Notes: generated by a model from the sequence alone, not told the origin. 5,679 nt of DNA from Smithellaceae bacterium (GCA_028701435.1 JAQVQT010000129.1:1-5679), one strand, 5' to 3'; numbered from the stretch's first letter, positions 1-5,679 are shown. A program made the numbers and translations.

Positions 1-2
1 AC

Positions 3-551
3 CGGGCCAAAAAGATTGCTTTTGAGTCCCTGAAAGACTGCGTGGATAAAAAAACGGAATTTCTTTTCAATCCGACCGGAGAATGGAACGCCATCAATTC
101 CTGCAGCGCCGCGGATTCCGGCGTCACAGGCCGCAAGCTGGTAGTCCAGTTTTACGGCGGATATCCGGGAGCGCAGTTGGGCGGCGGCGCGGTGGTCAAC
201 AAGACACCCGAAAAGGTGGACTGCTCCGCGGCTTTCGGTGCCCGTCATGTGGCCAAGAATATCGTGGCGGCTGGCCTGGCCACCAAGTGCTCCGTTCAGT
301 TGGCCTATGCCATCGGGATTGCCGATCCTTTCTCCATTTACGTGAACACCTTCGGCACGGGCAAAATTCCGGACGACCGGCTGGAAAAAATCATCAAAGA
401 CCTTTTTGATCTGACGCCGGAGGGCATGATTGAAAAATTCAATCTGCTGGACGGCAACATTTACCGCAGGATTCCCCGGACCTTCTTCATGGATGACTAC
501 CGCTGGGAAAAAACGGATATGGCCAAAACGCTGCAAAAGGCCGTAAAATAA
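3..551 (+). CDS. metK: S-adenosylmethionine synthetase (methionine adenosyltransferase), C-terminal part, 5' truncated by window edge
   Basis: MetK makes S-adenosylmethionine from ATP and methionine in the cytosol. The frame is open to the left edge, and the codons before the GTG at 42 still look like family sequence, so that GTG is internal rather than the true start. Visible hallmarks are FNPTG, the DSGVTGRK motif (Arg and Lys at 132-137, matching E. coli R244/K245), the loop NKTPEKVD at 198-221 (lysines and Asp matching K265, K269 and D271), ARHVAKNIVAAGLA, and WEKTD near the C-terminus. The usual ARHGGGAFSGKDPSKVDRS stretch is altered: AQLGGGAVVNK replaces ARHGGGAFSGK, and Cys replaces Arg after VD. 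The catalytic residues in view are kept, so it is probably an active but divergent form. purB starts 24 bases downstream, which suggests co-transcription. The family is clear from alignment by memory; the lineage of this variant is not. Confidence 0.93.
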   Translation, partial: RAKKIAFESLKDCVDKKTEFLFNPTGEWNAINSCSAADSGVTGRKLVVQFYGGYPGAQLGGGAVVNKTPEKVDCSAAFGARHVAKNIVAAGLATKCSVQLAYAIGIADPFSIYVNTFGTGKIPDDRLEKIIKDLFDLTPEGMIEKFNLLDGNIYRRIPRTFFMDDYRWEKTDMAKTLQKAVK

Positions 552-564
552 AATGGTTTCCAAC

Positions 565-570
565 AGGAGA
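565..570 (+). promoter_or_regulatory. Ribosome binding site of purB
   Basis: AGGAGA lies five bases before the GTG at 576. It supports that GTG as the start over the in-frame ATG at 603, which would remove the conserved N-terminal residues MIPRYSR. Confidence 0.75.
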
Positions 571-575
571 AAATT

Positions 576-1871
576 GTGATCCCGAGATACTCAAGAGAAA
601 AAATGACGGCGATCTGGAGCCAGGAAAACAAGTACGCCAAATGGCTGGATGTGGAAGTGGCGGCCTGCGAGGCGATGGTGAAGCTGGGCCTCGCGCCGGC
701 CGCGGCGGTGGAAAACATCAAAGCCAAAGCGGTGATCAACGTGGCCCGCATCGATGAAATCGAAGAGGTCACAAGGCATGACGTGATCGCGTTTGTTTCC
801 TCTTTGACCGAGGTGATCGGCGAAGACGGCCGGTTTATTCACATGGGGCTTACCTCCTCGGATGTTCTGGACACGGCGCTGGCCGTTCAGCTCCAAGAGG
901 CGTCAGACCTTCTTCTGGAAGACCTGGATCAACTGTTGGCGGTTCTGAAAAGACGGGCACTGGAGCATCAAAAGACTTTGATGATCGGTCGGTCGCACGG
1001 CATTCACGCCGAACCGATCACCTTCGGTCTGAAGCTGGCCCTGTGGTATGCGGAAATGCGGCGCAACCGGGCGCGCCTGGAGCGCGCGCGCGAGACCGTC
1101 TCCTGCGGCAAGATTTCGGGCGCCGTGGGCACGTTTTCTTTTGTGGATCCGTTTGTGGAAGAGTATGTCTGCAAAAAGCTCGGCCTGACTCCGGCGCCGG
1201 TCGCTTCGCAGATTGTTCAGCGGGACCGGCATGCGGAATTTTTCTCCACGCTGGCGATCATCGCGTCGTCGCTGGATAAGTTCGCGCAGGAAATCCGCCT
1301 GCTGCAAAGAACGGAAGTGCGCGAGGCGGAGGAGTATTTTTCGCCGGGGCAGAAAGGGTCTTCGGCGATGCCCCACAAGCGCAATCCGGTGCTCTCGGAG
1401 AATATCTCCGGGCTTGCCCGCCTGGTGCGCTCCTACGCCATAGCCGCGCTGGAAGACGTCGCCTTATGGCACGAGCGCGACATCAGCCACTCCTCGGTGG
1501 AGCGGGTGATCGCGCCGGACGCCACCATCGTGCTGGATTTCATGCTGGGGCGCTTTACCGGTTTGATGGACAAGCTGGTGGTGTATCCGGACCGAATGCT
1601 CGCCAATCTCAACATGACGCACGGCGTGATTTTTTCGCAGATGGTTTTGCTTTCGCTTGTTGAAAAGGGAACAACGCGCGAAGACGCCTATGCCATCGTT
1701 CAGGAAAACGCGATGAAATCCTGGCAGGAGGGCATTGAATTTCGCAGCCTTCTCGGACAGGATGAAAGGGTGCAAAAGCATCTGAGCGCCGCCGAGCTCG
1801 ACGCCATTTTCGACGTCAACCATTTTCTGAAGCACCTGGATTTCATTTTTCAGCGGGTGTTTGAAAAGTAA
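576..1871 (+). CDS. purB: Adenylosuccinate lyase
   Basis: PurB catalyses two fumarate-releasing steps in purine synthesis: SAICAR to AICAR, and adenylosuccinate to AMP. It works as a cytosolic homotetramer of the fumarase/aspartase superfamily. The 431-residue length equals that of the Bacillus subtilis enzyme, and the key histidines fall at the same numbers: H68 (TRHDV), H89 (FIHMG) and H141 (RSHGIHAEP). The superfamily signature GSSAMPHKRNP spans residues 261-271, with the mobile-loop serines S262/S263, one of which is the catalytic acid/base residue. TSSDVLDT at 94-101 is also typical. The start is GTG; the N-terminal MIPRYSREKMTAIWS fits the family and a good ribosome site precedes it. 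It follows metK by 24 bases, so it is probably in the same transcript, and it converges on nadB. Nothing looks damaged. Confidence 0.98.
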   Translation: MIPRYSREKMTAIWSQENKYAKWLDVEVAACEAMVKLGLAPAAAVENIKAKAVINVARIDEIEEVTRHDVIAFVSSLTEVIGEDGRFIHMGLTSSDVLDTALAVQLQEASDLLLEDLDQLLAVLKRRALEHQKTLMIGRSHGIHAEPITFGLKLALWYAEMRRNRARLERARETVSCGKISGAVGTFSFVDPFVEEYVCKKLGLTPAPVASQIVQRDRHAEFFSTLAIIASSLDKFAQEIRLLQRTEVREAEEYFSPGQKGSSAMPHKRNPVLSENISGLARLVRSYAIAALEDVALWHERDISHSSVERVIAPDATIVLDFMLGRFTGLMDKLVVYPDRMLANLNMTHGVIFSQMVLLSLVEKGTTREDAYAIVQENAMKSWQEGIEFRSLLGQDERVQKHLSAAELDAIFDVNHFLKHLDFIFQRVFEK

Positions 1872-1892
1872 AGAAAATGCAGCGGGGAAAGG

Positions 1893-1922
1893 TCGCGTGA
1901 CCTCGCGTGACCTCGTGTAACC
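1893..1922. repeat. Three-unit 10-base tandem repeat (TCGCGTGACC)
   Basis: Units 1893-1902 and 1903-1912 are identical (TCGCGTGACC). The third, 1913-1922 (TCGTGTAACC), differs at two bases. The array lies just inside the left arm of the purB/nadB inverted repeat. The core GTGACC or GTAACC can pair with the GGTTAT core of the second array if G-U pairs are allowed in the plus-strand RNA. Confidence 0.85.
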
Positions 1923-1924
1923 TT

Positions 1925-1956
1925 CAGGTTATCAGGTTATCAGGTTATCCGGTTAT
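1925..1956. repeat. Four-unit 8-base tandem repeat (CAGGTTAT)
   Basis: Units 1925-1932, 1933-1940 and 1941-1948 are identical (CAGGTTAT). The fourth, 1949-1956, is CCGGTTAT. Together with the preceding array it forms a mirrored pair: the junction folds as a small hairpin, TAACC-TTCA-GGTTA, at 1918-1931. Perfect short tandem units of this kind can change copy number by replication slippage. Confidence 0.88.
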
Positions 1957-1976
1957 GAAAACCGTTCCCCGCAATC

Positions 1977-3566
1977 TTATTTTTTCGCCAGAATCGTATC
2001 CTTCAGGAAGTCACCCTTCGTTTCGGGATAATCCATCGTGAAATGCAGGCCGCGGCTTTCCTTTCGGGCCAGCGCGCTCTTCACAATCAGTTTGGCCACG
2101 GTGGTGATGTTGCGAAGTTCGATCAGATCTTTGGTGACCTTGTAGTTCCAGTAGTATTCGTGAATTTCCCGCTGAACCATGTCGATCCTGCGTTCGGCCC
2201 GCGCCAGACGTTTGTCCGAACGGACGATGCCCGCGTAGTTCCACATGCACCGGCGGATTTCATCCCAGTTGTTGGTGATCACGATATTGTCGTCGCTTGC
2301 CGAAGTGTCGCCGGGGTCCCAGGGGGGGATCGGCGCGGTGCTCAGGGGGGTCTGCCGGAAGGATTTGGCGATTTTCGTATAGACCCGGTGCGAATAAACC
2401 AGCGCTTCCAGAAGCGAGTTGCTGGCCAGGCGATTCGCGCCGTGCAGGCCGGTGCATGAGACTTCACCGCACGCGAACAGATTGTCGATGGAGGTTTTGC
2501 CGTAGTGATCGACCGCGACGCCGCCGCAGATGTAATGGGCCGCCGGGGCGATGGGAATCGGGTCCCGGGCCATGTCGATGCCATACTCCAGGCATTTGTT
2601 GTAGATGTTGGGAAACCGGTTCAGGAGAAATTCGCGGCTGTGGTGCGTGATGTCCAGAAGGACGTATTCATCGCCGGACTGCTTGATTTCGTTGTCGATG
2701 GCCTTGGCCACCACGTCGCGCGGCGCGAGGCTTTTCATGGGATGATATTTTTCCATGAAGGTCGAACCGTTTTTTAATTTCAGAATACCGCCTTCGCCGC
2801 GCACGGCCTCGCTGATCAAAAACGCCTTGGCTTCCGGATGGAAAAGGCAGGTGGGGTGGAATTGGATGAACTCCATGTTGGCGATTTTCGCGCCGGCCCG
2901 GTAGGCCATGGCAATGCCGTCGCCCGTGGCGATGTCCGGATTGGTGGTGATCAGATAAACCTTGCCCGCGCCTCCCGTCGATAAAATGGTATATTTGGCG
3001 CGGTAGGTGTGAATTTCGTCCCGGTTGATGTCGAGCACGTAGGCGCCCAGACAGTTGACGGTTCGCCCCTCGGGGTCTTTTTGCAGAATCAGGTCGATGC
3101 CGATGTGGTTTTCATGAATCTGGACGTTTTTCAGCGCGGCGACTTTTTCGTGCAGCGCCCGTTCGATTTCCTGGCCGGTGAGGTCTTTGGCGTGCAGCAC
3201 GCGGCGGCGATGGTGGCCCCCTTCCTGACCCAGATCATAAAGGTGGGGAGGCTCTTCCGATTTCGTGAAATTGACGCCCCATTCGACCAGTTCCCGAATG
3301 CGCGGCGGCGCTTCCCGAACGACAAATTCAACCACGTCCTTCCGGCAGAGGCCCGCGCCGCATTCCAGCGTGTCGCTGATGTGCTCTTCAAAGCTGTCGG
3401 TCTTATCCGTTACCGCGGCGATGCCCCCCTGGGCATAGTTGGTGTTGGATTCCGATTTTTCTTTTTTGGTGACAATGGCGACCGTTCCGAGCTGCGCCAC
3501 CTTGATGGCGAGGCTGAGCCCCGCGATTCCGCTGCCGATAATAAGGAAGTCCGTTTTTATTTCCAT
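1977..3566 (-). CDS. nadB: L-aspartate oxidase
   Basis: NadB oxidises L-aspartate to iminoaspartate, which NadA condenses with dihydroxyacetone phosphate to quinolinate in de novo NAD synthesis. It is an FAD enzyme related to succinate dehydrogenase/fumarate reductase flavoproteins, and fumarate can be its electron acceptor in anaerobes. The 529 residues cover the family length. Visible are the FAD dinucleotide fold GSGIAG at 11-16, NTNYAQGGIA at 41-50, and active-site residues at a steady offset of 6-7 from E. coli: E115 (QEGGH), H237 (FHPT), R283 (APRDVV), H344 (HYICGG) and R379 (GANRLASNS). The C-terminal helical domain, starting near residue 430, is present. The ATG start is the only one possible after an in-frame TAG ten codons upstream. 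No good Shine-Dalgarno sequence precedes it; the nearest, AGGAA, is too far away. nadA and nadC are not in the window. It is divergent from tsaD. Confidence 0.98.
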   Translation of the reverse strand: MEIKTDFLIIGSGIAGLSLAIKVAQLGTVAIVTKKEKSESNTNYAQGGIAAVTDKTDSFEEHISDTLECGAGLCRKDVVEFVVREAPPRIRELVEWGVNFTKSEEPPHLYDLGQEGGHHRRRVLHAKDLTGQEIERALHEKVAALKNVQIHENHIGIDLILQKDPEGRTVNCLGAYVLDINRDEIHTYRAKYTILSTGGAGKVYLITTNPDIATGDGIAMAYRAGAKIANMEFIQFHPTCLFHPEAKAFLISEAVRGEGGILKLKNGSTFMEKYHPMKSLAPRDVVAKAIDNEIKQSGDEYVLLDITHHSREFLLNRFPNIYNKCLEYGIDMARDPIPIAPAAHYICGGVAVDHYGKTSIDNLFACGEVSCTGLHGANRLASNSLLEALVYSHRVYTKIAKSFRQTPLSTAPIPPWDPGDTSASDDNIVITNNWDEIRRCMWNYAGIVRSDKRLARAERRIDMVQREIHEYYWNYKVTKDLIELRNITTVAKLIVKSALARKESRGLHFTMDYPETKGDFLKDTILAKK

Positions 3567-3604
3567 GAAAGAAGAGCCAAACCATTCCTGCCGCTAAAAG
3601 TTTG

Positions 3605-3633
3605 TTTACAAATGTCGGGGGCTTTTATATAAG
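3605..3633 (+). promoter_or_regulatory. Predicted sigma-70-type promoter for the tsaD operon
   Basis: TTTACA (3605-3610, five of six matches to TTGACA) and TATAAG (3628-3633, five of six matches to TATAAT) are separated by 17 bases. Initiation would fall near 3640, giving a leader of about 38 bases that includes the AAAGGAG ribosome site. It shares its -10 region with the opposing nadB promoter. This is a prediction from consensus only. Confidence 0.6.
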
Positions 3634-3653
3634 CCTTTTTTGCGGTTTGTAAA
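3624..3653 (-). promoter_or_regulatory. Predicted sigma-70-type promoter for nadB
   Basis: On the minus strand, TTTACA (complement of 3648-3653) is followed after 18 bases by TATAAA (complement of 3624-3629), or after 16 bases by TATATA (complement of 3626-3631). The start would lie near 3617, giving a leader of roughly 50 bases. The -35 box is identical to that of the opposing tsaD promoter, and the two -10 boxes overlap, so both promoters probably cannot be occupied at once. Confidence 0.58.
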
Positions 3654-3665
3654 GAAAATTATGAC

Positions 3666-3672
3666 AAAGGAG
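3666..3672 (+). promoter_or_regulatory. Ribosome binding site of tsaD
   Basis: AAAGGAG lies five bases before the TTG at 3678. This strong site, plus the conserved N-terminus it produces, decides for the rare TTG start. No in-frame ATG or GTG lies nearby. Confidence 0.85.
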
Positions 3673-3677
3673 TTCTC

Positions 3678-4712
3678 TTGTTCGTTTTAGGCATCGAATC
3701 ATCCTGCGACGAGACGGCGGCCGCCGTCGTTCGGGACGGAAAGCTGCTCTCCTGTGTGATTGCGTCGCAAATCAAGGACCACAGCGCATACGGGGGCGTA
3801 GTGCCGGAGCTCGCGTCGCGCAAACATATCGAGGCGATTGTTCCCGTGATTGAACAGGCCCTTCGGGAAGCAGGCGCCGCCTTTCGGGATTTGGAAGGCA
3901 TTGCCGTCACCCGCGGCCCGGGTTTGATCGGATCGCTCTTGGTCGGACTTTCCGCCGCCAAGGCGCTGGCCTATGCGCTGGGCATTCCGTTTGTCGGCGT
4001 TAACCATCTGGAGGCGCACATCATGGCCTCTTCGCTGGGGGAGAAAAAACCGAACTTTCCGTTTGCCGCCCTGGTGGTTTCCGGCGGCCATACCAATGTG
4101 TATTCGGTGAAAAATTACCATCAGTTTGCACTGCTCGGCCAGACAAGGGACGATGCGGCCGGAGAAGCGCTGGACAAGGCGGCCAAACTGCTTGATCTGG
4201 GCTATCCGGGGGGCGTCGTGATCGACCGCATGTCCAGGGACGGGAGCCCCGAATGTTTTTCTTTTCCCCGGGCCATGAAGGATTCGCCGGATTTCAGCTT
4301 CAGCGGACTCAAAACATCCCTTTTGGTCATGATGAAGAAGCGGGCAAGCAGTTTTACCGAAGCGGAGCTTCCGAATGTCGTCGCAAGCTACCAGGAGGCG
4401 ATCGTCGATGTTCTGGTGGAGAAAACGCTCAGGGCCGCCCGGGAAAACAATCTTGATCAAATTGTTGTTTGCGGCGGCGTTGCGGCCAACAGTCGTTTAC
4501 GCACGAAATTCTCCGAAGCGGCGATTCGAGAAGGCGTGGAGCTGTTTTTCCCGCCGATGATTTTGTGCACGGACAACGCGGCGATGGTCGCCGCCCTGGG
4601 AGAGATCATGCTGGAAAACGGCCGGAGCGATTCCCTGGACCTCAATGCCGTGTCCCGCTGGCCCCTGGTTTCCTTGTCTTCGGCCAAAACGGGCGGGGCT
4701 GAGAAAACATGA
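3678..4712 (+). CDS. tsaD: tRNA N6-adenosine threonylcarbamoyltransferase (t6A37 synthesis)
   Basis: TsaD (formerly Gcp/YgjD) transfers the threonylcarbamoyl group from TC-AMP, made by TsaC, to A37 of tRNAs that read ANN codons. It works with TsaB and TsaE, which are not in this window. The 344 residues match the family length, and the ASKHA fold is evident. Visible are VLGIESSCDETAAAVV at the N-terminus, metal ligands H110 and H114 in NHLEAH, SGGHT at 135-139, GEALDKAAKLL with D166, GGVAANSRLR at 266-275, and the third metal ligand D299 in CTDNAAM. The TTG start is supported by AAAGGAG five bases upstream. Its stop overlaps the rsmA start (ATGA at 4709-4712), pointing to translational coupling. 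All key residues are intact. Confidence 0.98.
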   Translation: MFVLGIESSCDETAAAVVRDGKLLSCVIASQIKDHSAYGGVVPELASRKHIEAIVPVIEQALREAGAAFRDLEGIAVTRGPGLIGSLLVGLSAAKALAYALGIPFVGVNHLEAHIMASSLGEKKPNFPFAALVVSGGHTNVYSVKNYHQFALLGQTRDDAAGEALDKAAKLLDLGYPGGVVIDRMSRDGSPECFSFPRAMKDSPDFSFSGLKTSLLVMMKKRASSFTEAELPNVVASYQEAIVDVLVEKTLRAARENNLDQIVVCGGVAANSRLRTKFSEAAIREGVELFFPPMILCTDNAAMVAALGEIMLENGRSDSLDLNAVSRWPLVSLSSAKTGGAEKT

Positions 4713-5566
4713 CGACGCCCGGAGAAATTCTTCACCGATACGGGATTCGCCCCGATAAAAGACGCGGACAGTCGTTTCTGACGGATCTCAACACCATCCA
4801 TAAAATCGCGGCCGCCGGAAAGATCACCGGGGAAGACATTGTCGTGGAAATCGGCGCTGGTTTCGGCGTTCTGACCAAGCAGATTGCGCGGCAGGCAGGC
4901 CGGCTGATCGCGGTGGAAATTGACCTCAAACTGGTGGAAATCCTTCGAAAGGAGCTTGCGGATTTTGAGCGAGTGGAGATTTTTTCCGGCAATATATTAA
5001 AATTTGATTTCTCTTATATATCAATGCAATACAAGTCAAGGCTTAAAGTGGTCGGTAATGTTCCGTACAACATTTCCAGCCCCGTTGTTTTTCACCTGCT
5101 GGCGCACCGGTCGGCGATTTCCGAATTTACGCTGATGCTGCAAAAGGAAGTGGTTGAACGACTTATCTCTCCGCCGGGTCATAAATCATACGGTGTGCCT
5201 TCCGTTTTGCTTCAGATGTATGCGGAGGTGGAAAAGCTTTTTGATGTATCGGCCAACTGCTTTTATCCAAGGCCGAAAGTTGAGTCTTCCGTCATTTGCG
5301 GAACGTTTCGCAACAAGCCGCTCGCTGAACTCACCGACGAAGTGTTTTTCAGCAGGATTGTGAAGGCGGCATTCGCCCAGCGCCGGAAGATGCTGTTCAA
5401 CAATTTAAAAAATGCGCAAATTCTGGAGAAAATGTCCGGGGCGGAAATTCAATCCGCTCTTGATGAAGCCGGAATCGACGGTAAACGGAGGGGCGAAACC
5501 CTTTCTGTAGAAGAGTTCGCGAGACTGGCCAACGCCCTGAAAAATCAATTGACGAACGGCCGGTGA
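4709..5566 (+). CDS. rsmA: 16S rRNA (adenine1518-N6/adenine1519-N6)-dimethyltransferase
   Basis: RsmA (KsgA) puts two methyl groups on each of A1518 and A1519 in the 3'-terminal helix of 16S rRNA, using S-adenosylmethionine, late in 30S assembly. The 285 residues fit the family. Visible are the N-terminal KRRGQSFLTD, SAM motif I EIGAGFGVLT at 47-56, the acidic ribose-binding position in AVEID (E70), motif IV NVPYN at 117-121, FYPRPKVESSV at 185-195, FAQRRKML at 222-229, and the C-terminal RGETLSVEEFARLA. One oddity is SGN at 93-95, where the family usually has Asp (as in GDAL); N95 sits where the residue contacting the SAM adenine is expected. Codons around 4985-5045 are AT-rich, unlike the rest. 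The ATG overlaps the tsaD stop, and only a weak G-rich ribosome site precedes it, so translation is probably coupled to tsaD. Confidence 0.97.
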   Translation: MTTPGEILHRYGIRPDKRRGQSFLTDLNTIHKIAAAGKITGEDIVVEIGAGFGVLTKQIARQAGRLIAVEIDLKLVEILRKELADFERVEIFSGNILKFDFSYISMQYKSRLKVVGNVPYNISSPVVFHLLAHRSAISEFTLMLQKEVVERLISPPGHKSYGVPSVLLQMYAEVEKLFDVSANCFYPRPKVESSVICGTFRNKPLAELTDEVFFSRIVKAAFAQRRKMLFNNLKNAQILEKMSGAEIQSALDEAGIDGKRRGETLSVEEFARLANALKNQLTNGR

Positions 5567-5608
5567 AGGATTAATTCTGTGCGCAGGCCGGTTTGACGCG
5601 GAAAAGAC

Positions 5609-5679
5609 ATGAAAAAAAAACATCTATATATTGAGACCTTTGGCTGTCAGATGAATGTTCACGACTCCGAGCAGATGGC
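5609..5679 (+). CDS. miaB: tRNA-2-methylthio-N6-dimethylallyladenosine synthase, N-terminal fragment cut by window edge
   Basis: Only the first 23 codons are in the window. MiaB is a radical-SAM enzyme with two [4Fe-4S] clusters that adds a methylthio group to i6A at position 37 of tRNAs reading UNN codons. The visible start, MKKKHLYIETFGCQMNVHDS, matches the MTTase N-terminal domain; the Cys at codon 13 (5645-5647) is the first cluster ligand. GCQMN favours MiaB over RimO or MtaB, but paralogues share this start, so the subtype is likely rather than certain. An in-frame TGA at 5594-5596 leaves the ATG at 5609 as the only good start; a weak GGAAAAG lies at 5600-5606. The gene begins 42 bases after rsmA with no terminator between them, so it is probably in the tsaD operon. 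Codons 2-4 form a run of nine A. Confidence 0.85.
   Translation, partial: MKKKHLYIETFGCQMNVHDSEQM

Larger units (their letters stand above)
1882..1985. terminator. Probable bidirectional terminator between convergent purB and nadB
   Basis: An inverted repeat of 12 bases with one mismatch (1882-1893, GCGGGGAAAGGT, against 1961-1972, ACCGTTCCCCGC) encloses two repeat arrays. To its right lies the T-rich run AATCTTATTTTTT, which enters the end of nadB. To its left lies an A-rich run (about 1862-1880), which is U-rich when read from the minus strand. Both purB and nadB end within about 10 bases of the arms. The position between convergent ends and the U-rich flanks fit a two-way terminator. The long interior between the arms is unlike a compact classic hairpin, so the mechanism is inferred. 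Confidence 0.55.

Noticed and set aside
42..44. GTG as the start of a short 169-residue gene
   Set aside because: The frame continues open to the left edge with family-like residues, and MetK proteins are much longer. It is an internal Val of a truncated gene.
1893..1956. Short repeats as a CRISPR array
   Set aside because: Units are 8-10 bases, directly abutting, with no spacers, and no cas genes are in view.
3009..3632. Long plus-strand open frame (207 codons) opposite nadB
   Set aside because: It is antisense to the conserved FAD-domain coding region of nadB, has no recognisable motif, and is explained by GC-rich codon bias.
3620..3641. GGCTT-TTATAT-AAGCC hairpin followed by six T, resembling a rho-independent terminator or attenuator on the plus strand
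   Set aside because: No plus-strand gene lies before it, the stem is only five pairs, and it coincides with the shared -10 core, so it would be upstream of the predicted tsaD transcript start and not transcribed from that promoter.
3661..3690. Nine-codon leader reading frame (MTKEFSCSF) overlapping the tsaD start
   Set aside because: It has no ribosome site of its own, and its codons overlap the tsaD ribosome site and first codons. It is most simply chance, with no regulatory residue pattern.
3699..4460. Long minus-strand open frame (253 codons) opposite tsaD
   Set aside because: It lies entirely within the coding region of tsaD, which has every family motif; its translation looks like an antisense shadow with no domain.
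4965..4998. TTGAGC ... TATATT as an internal promoter in rsmA for miaB
   Set aside because: The gap between the hexamers is 22 bases, too long for a sigma-70 promoter, and the -35 match is poor.

Overview
The window is a stretch of bacterial core-genome DNA carrying housekeeping genes. GC-rich third codon positions, the residue patterns of the proteins and the gene mix suggest a Gram-negative anaerobe of the Desulfobacterota (old Deltaproteobacteria), perhaps near Syntrophales. That placement is an impression from sequence style only. I see no mobile element, CRISPR array, tRNA, rRNA or defence gene.

Layout. The left edge cuts into metK (S-adenosylmethionine synthetase; only the C-terminal part is present). 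It is followed after 24 bases by purB (adenylosuccinate lyase) on the same strand. purB converges on nadB (L-aspartate oxidase, minus strand). The 105-base gap between their ends holds two short tandem-repeat arrays that are roughly reverse complements of each other, enclosed by a 12-base inverted repeat with one mismatch. T-rich sequence lies outside each arm, so it looks like a two-way terminator.

nadB is divergent from tsaD (tRNA t6A37 synthesis). The 111-base gap between their starts holds what look like two face-to-face sigma-70-type promoters that share one AT-rich core and have identical TTTACA -35 boxes at each end. tsaD overlaps rsmA (16S rRNA dimethyladenosine transferase) by four bases. 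After 42 bases the start of miaB (tRNA ms2i6A37 methylthiotransferase) runs off the right edge.

How the genes fit together. tsaD-rsmA-miaB reads as a translation-fidelity operon of three RNA-modification enzymes, two of which act on adenosine 37 of different tRNA sets. rsmA and miaB use S-adenosylmethionine, the product of metK at the other end of the window. purB serves purine synthesis and nadB serves de novo NAD synthesis. Intact catalytic motifs indicate that all the complete genes are functional. The points most worth a second look are the mirrored repeat gap between purB and nadB, the symmetrical shared promoter between nadB and tsaD, the unusual substitutions in MetK, and an Asp-to-Asn change with an AT-rich patch in RsmA. 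I did not find evidence of a new biological system here.
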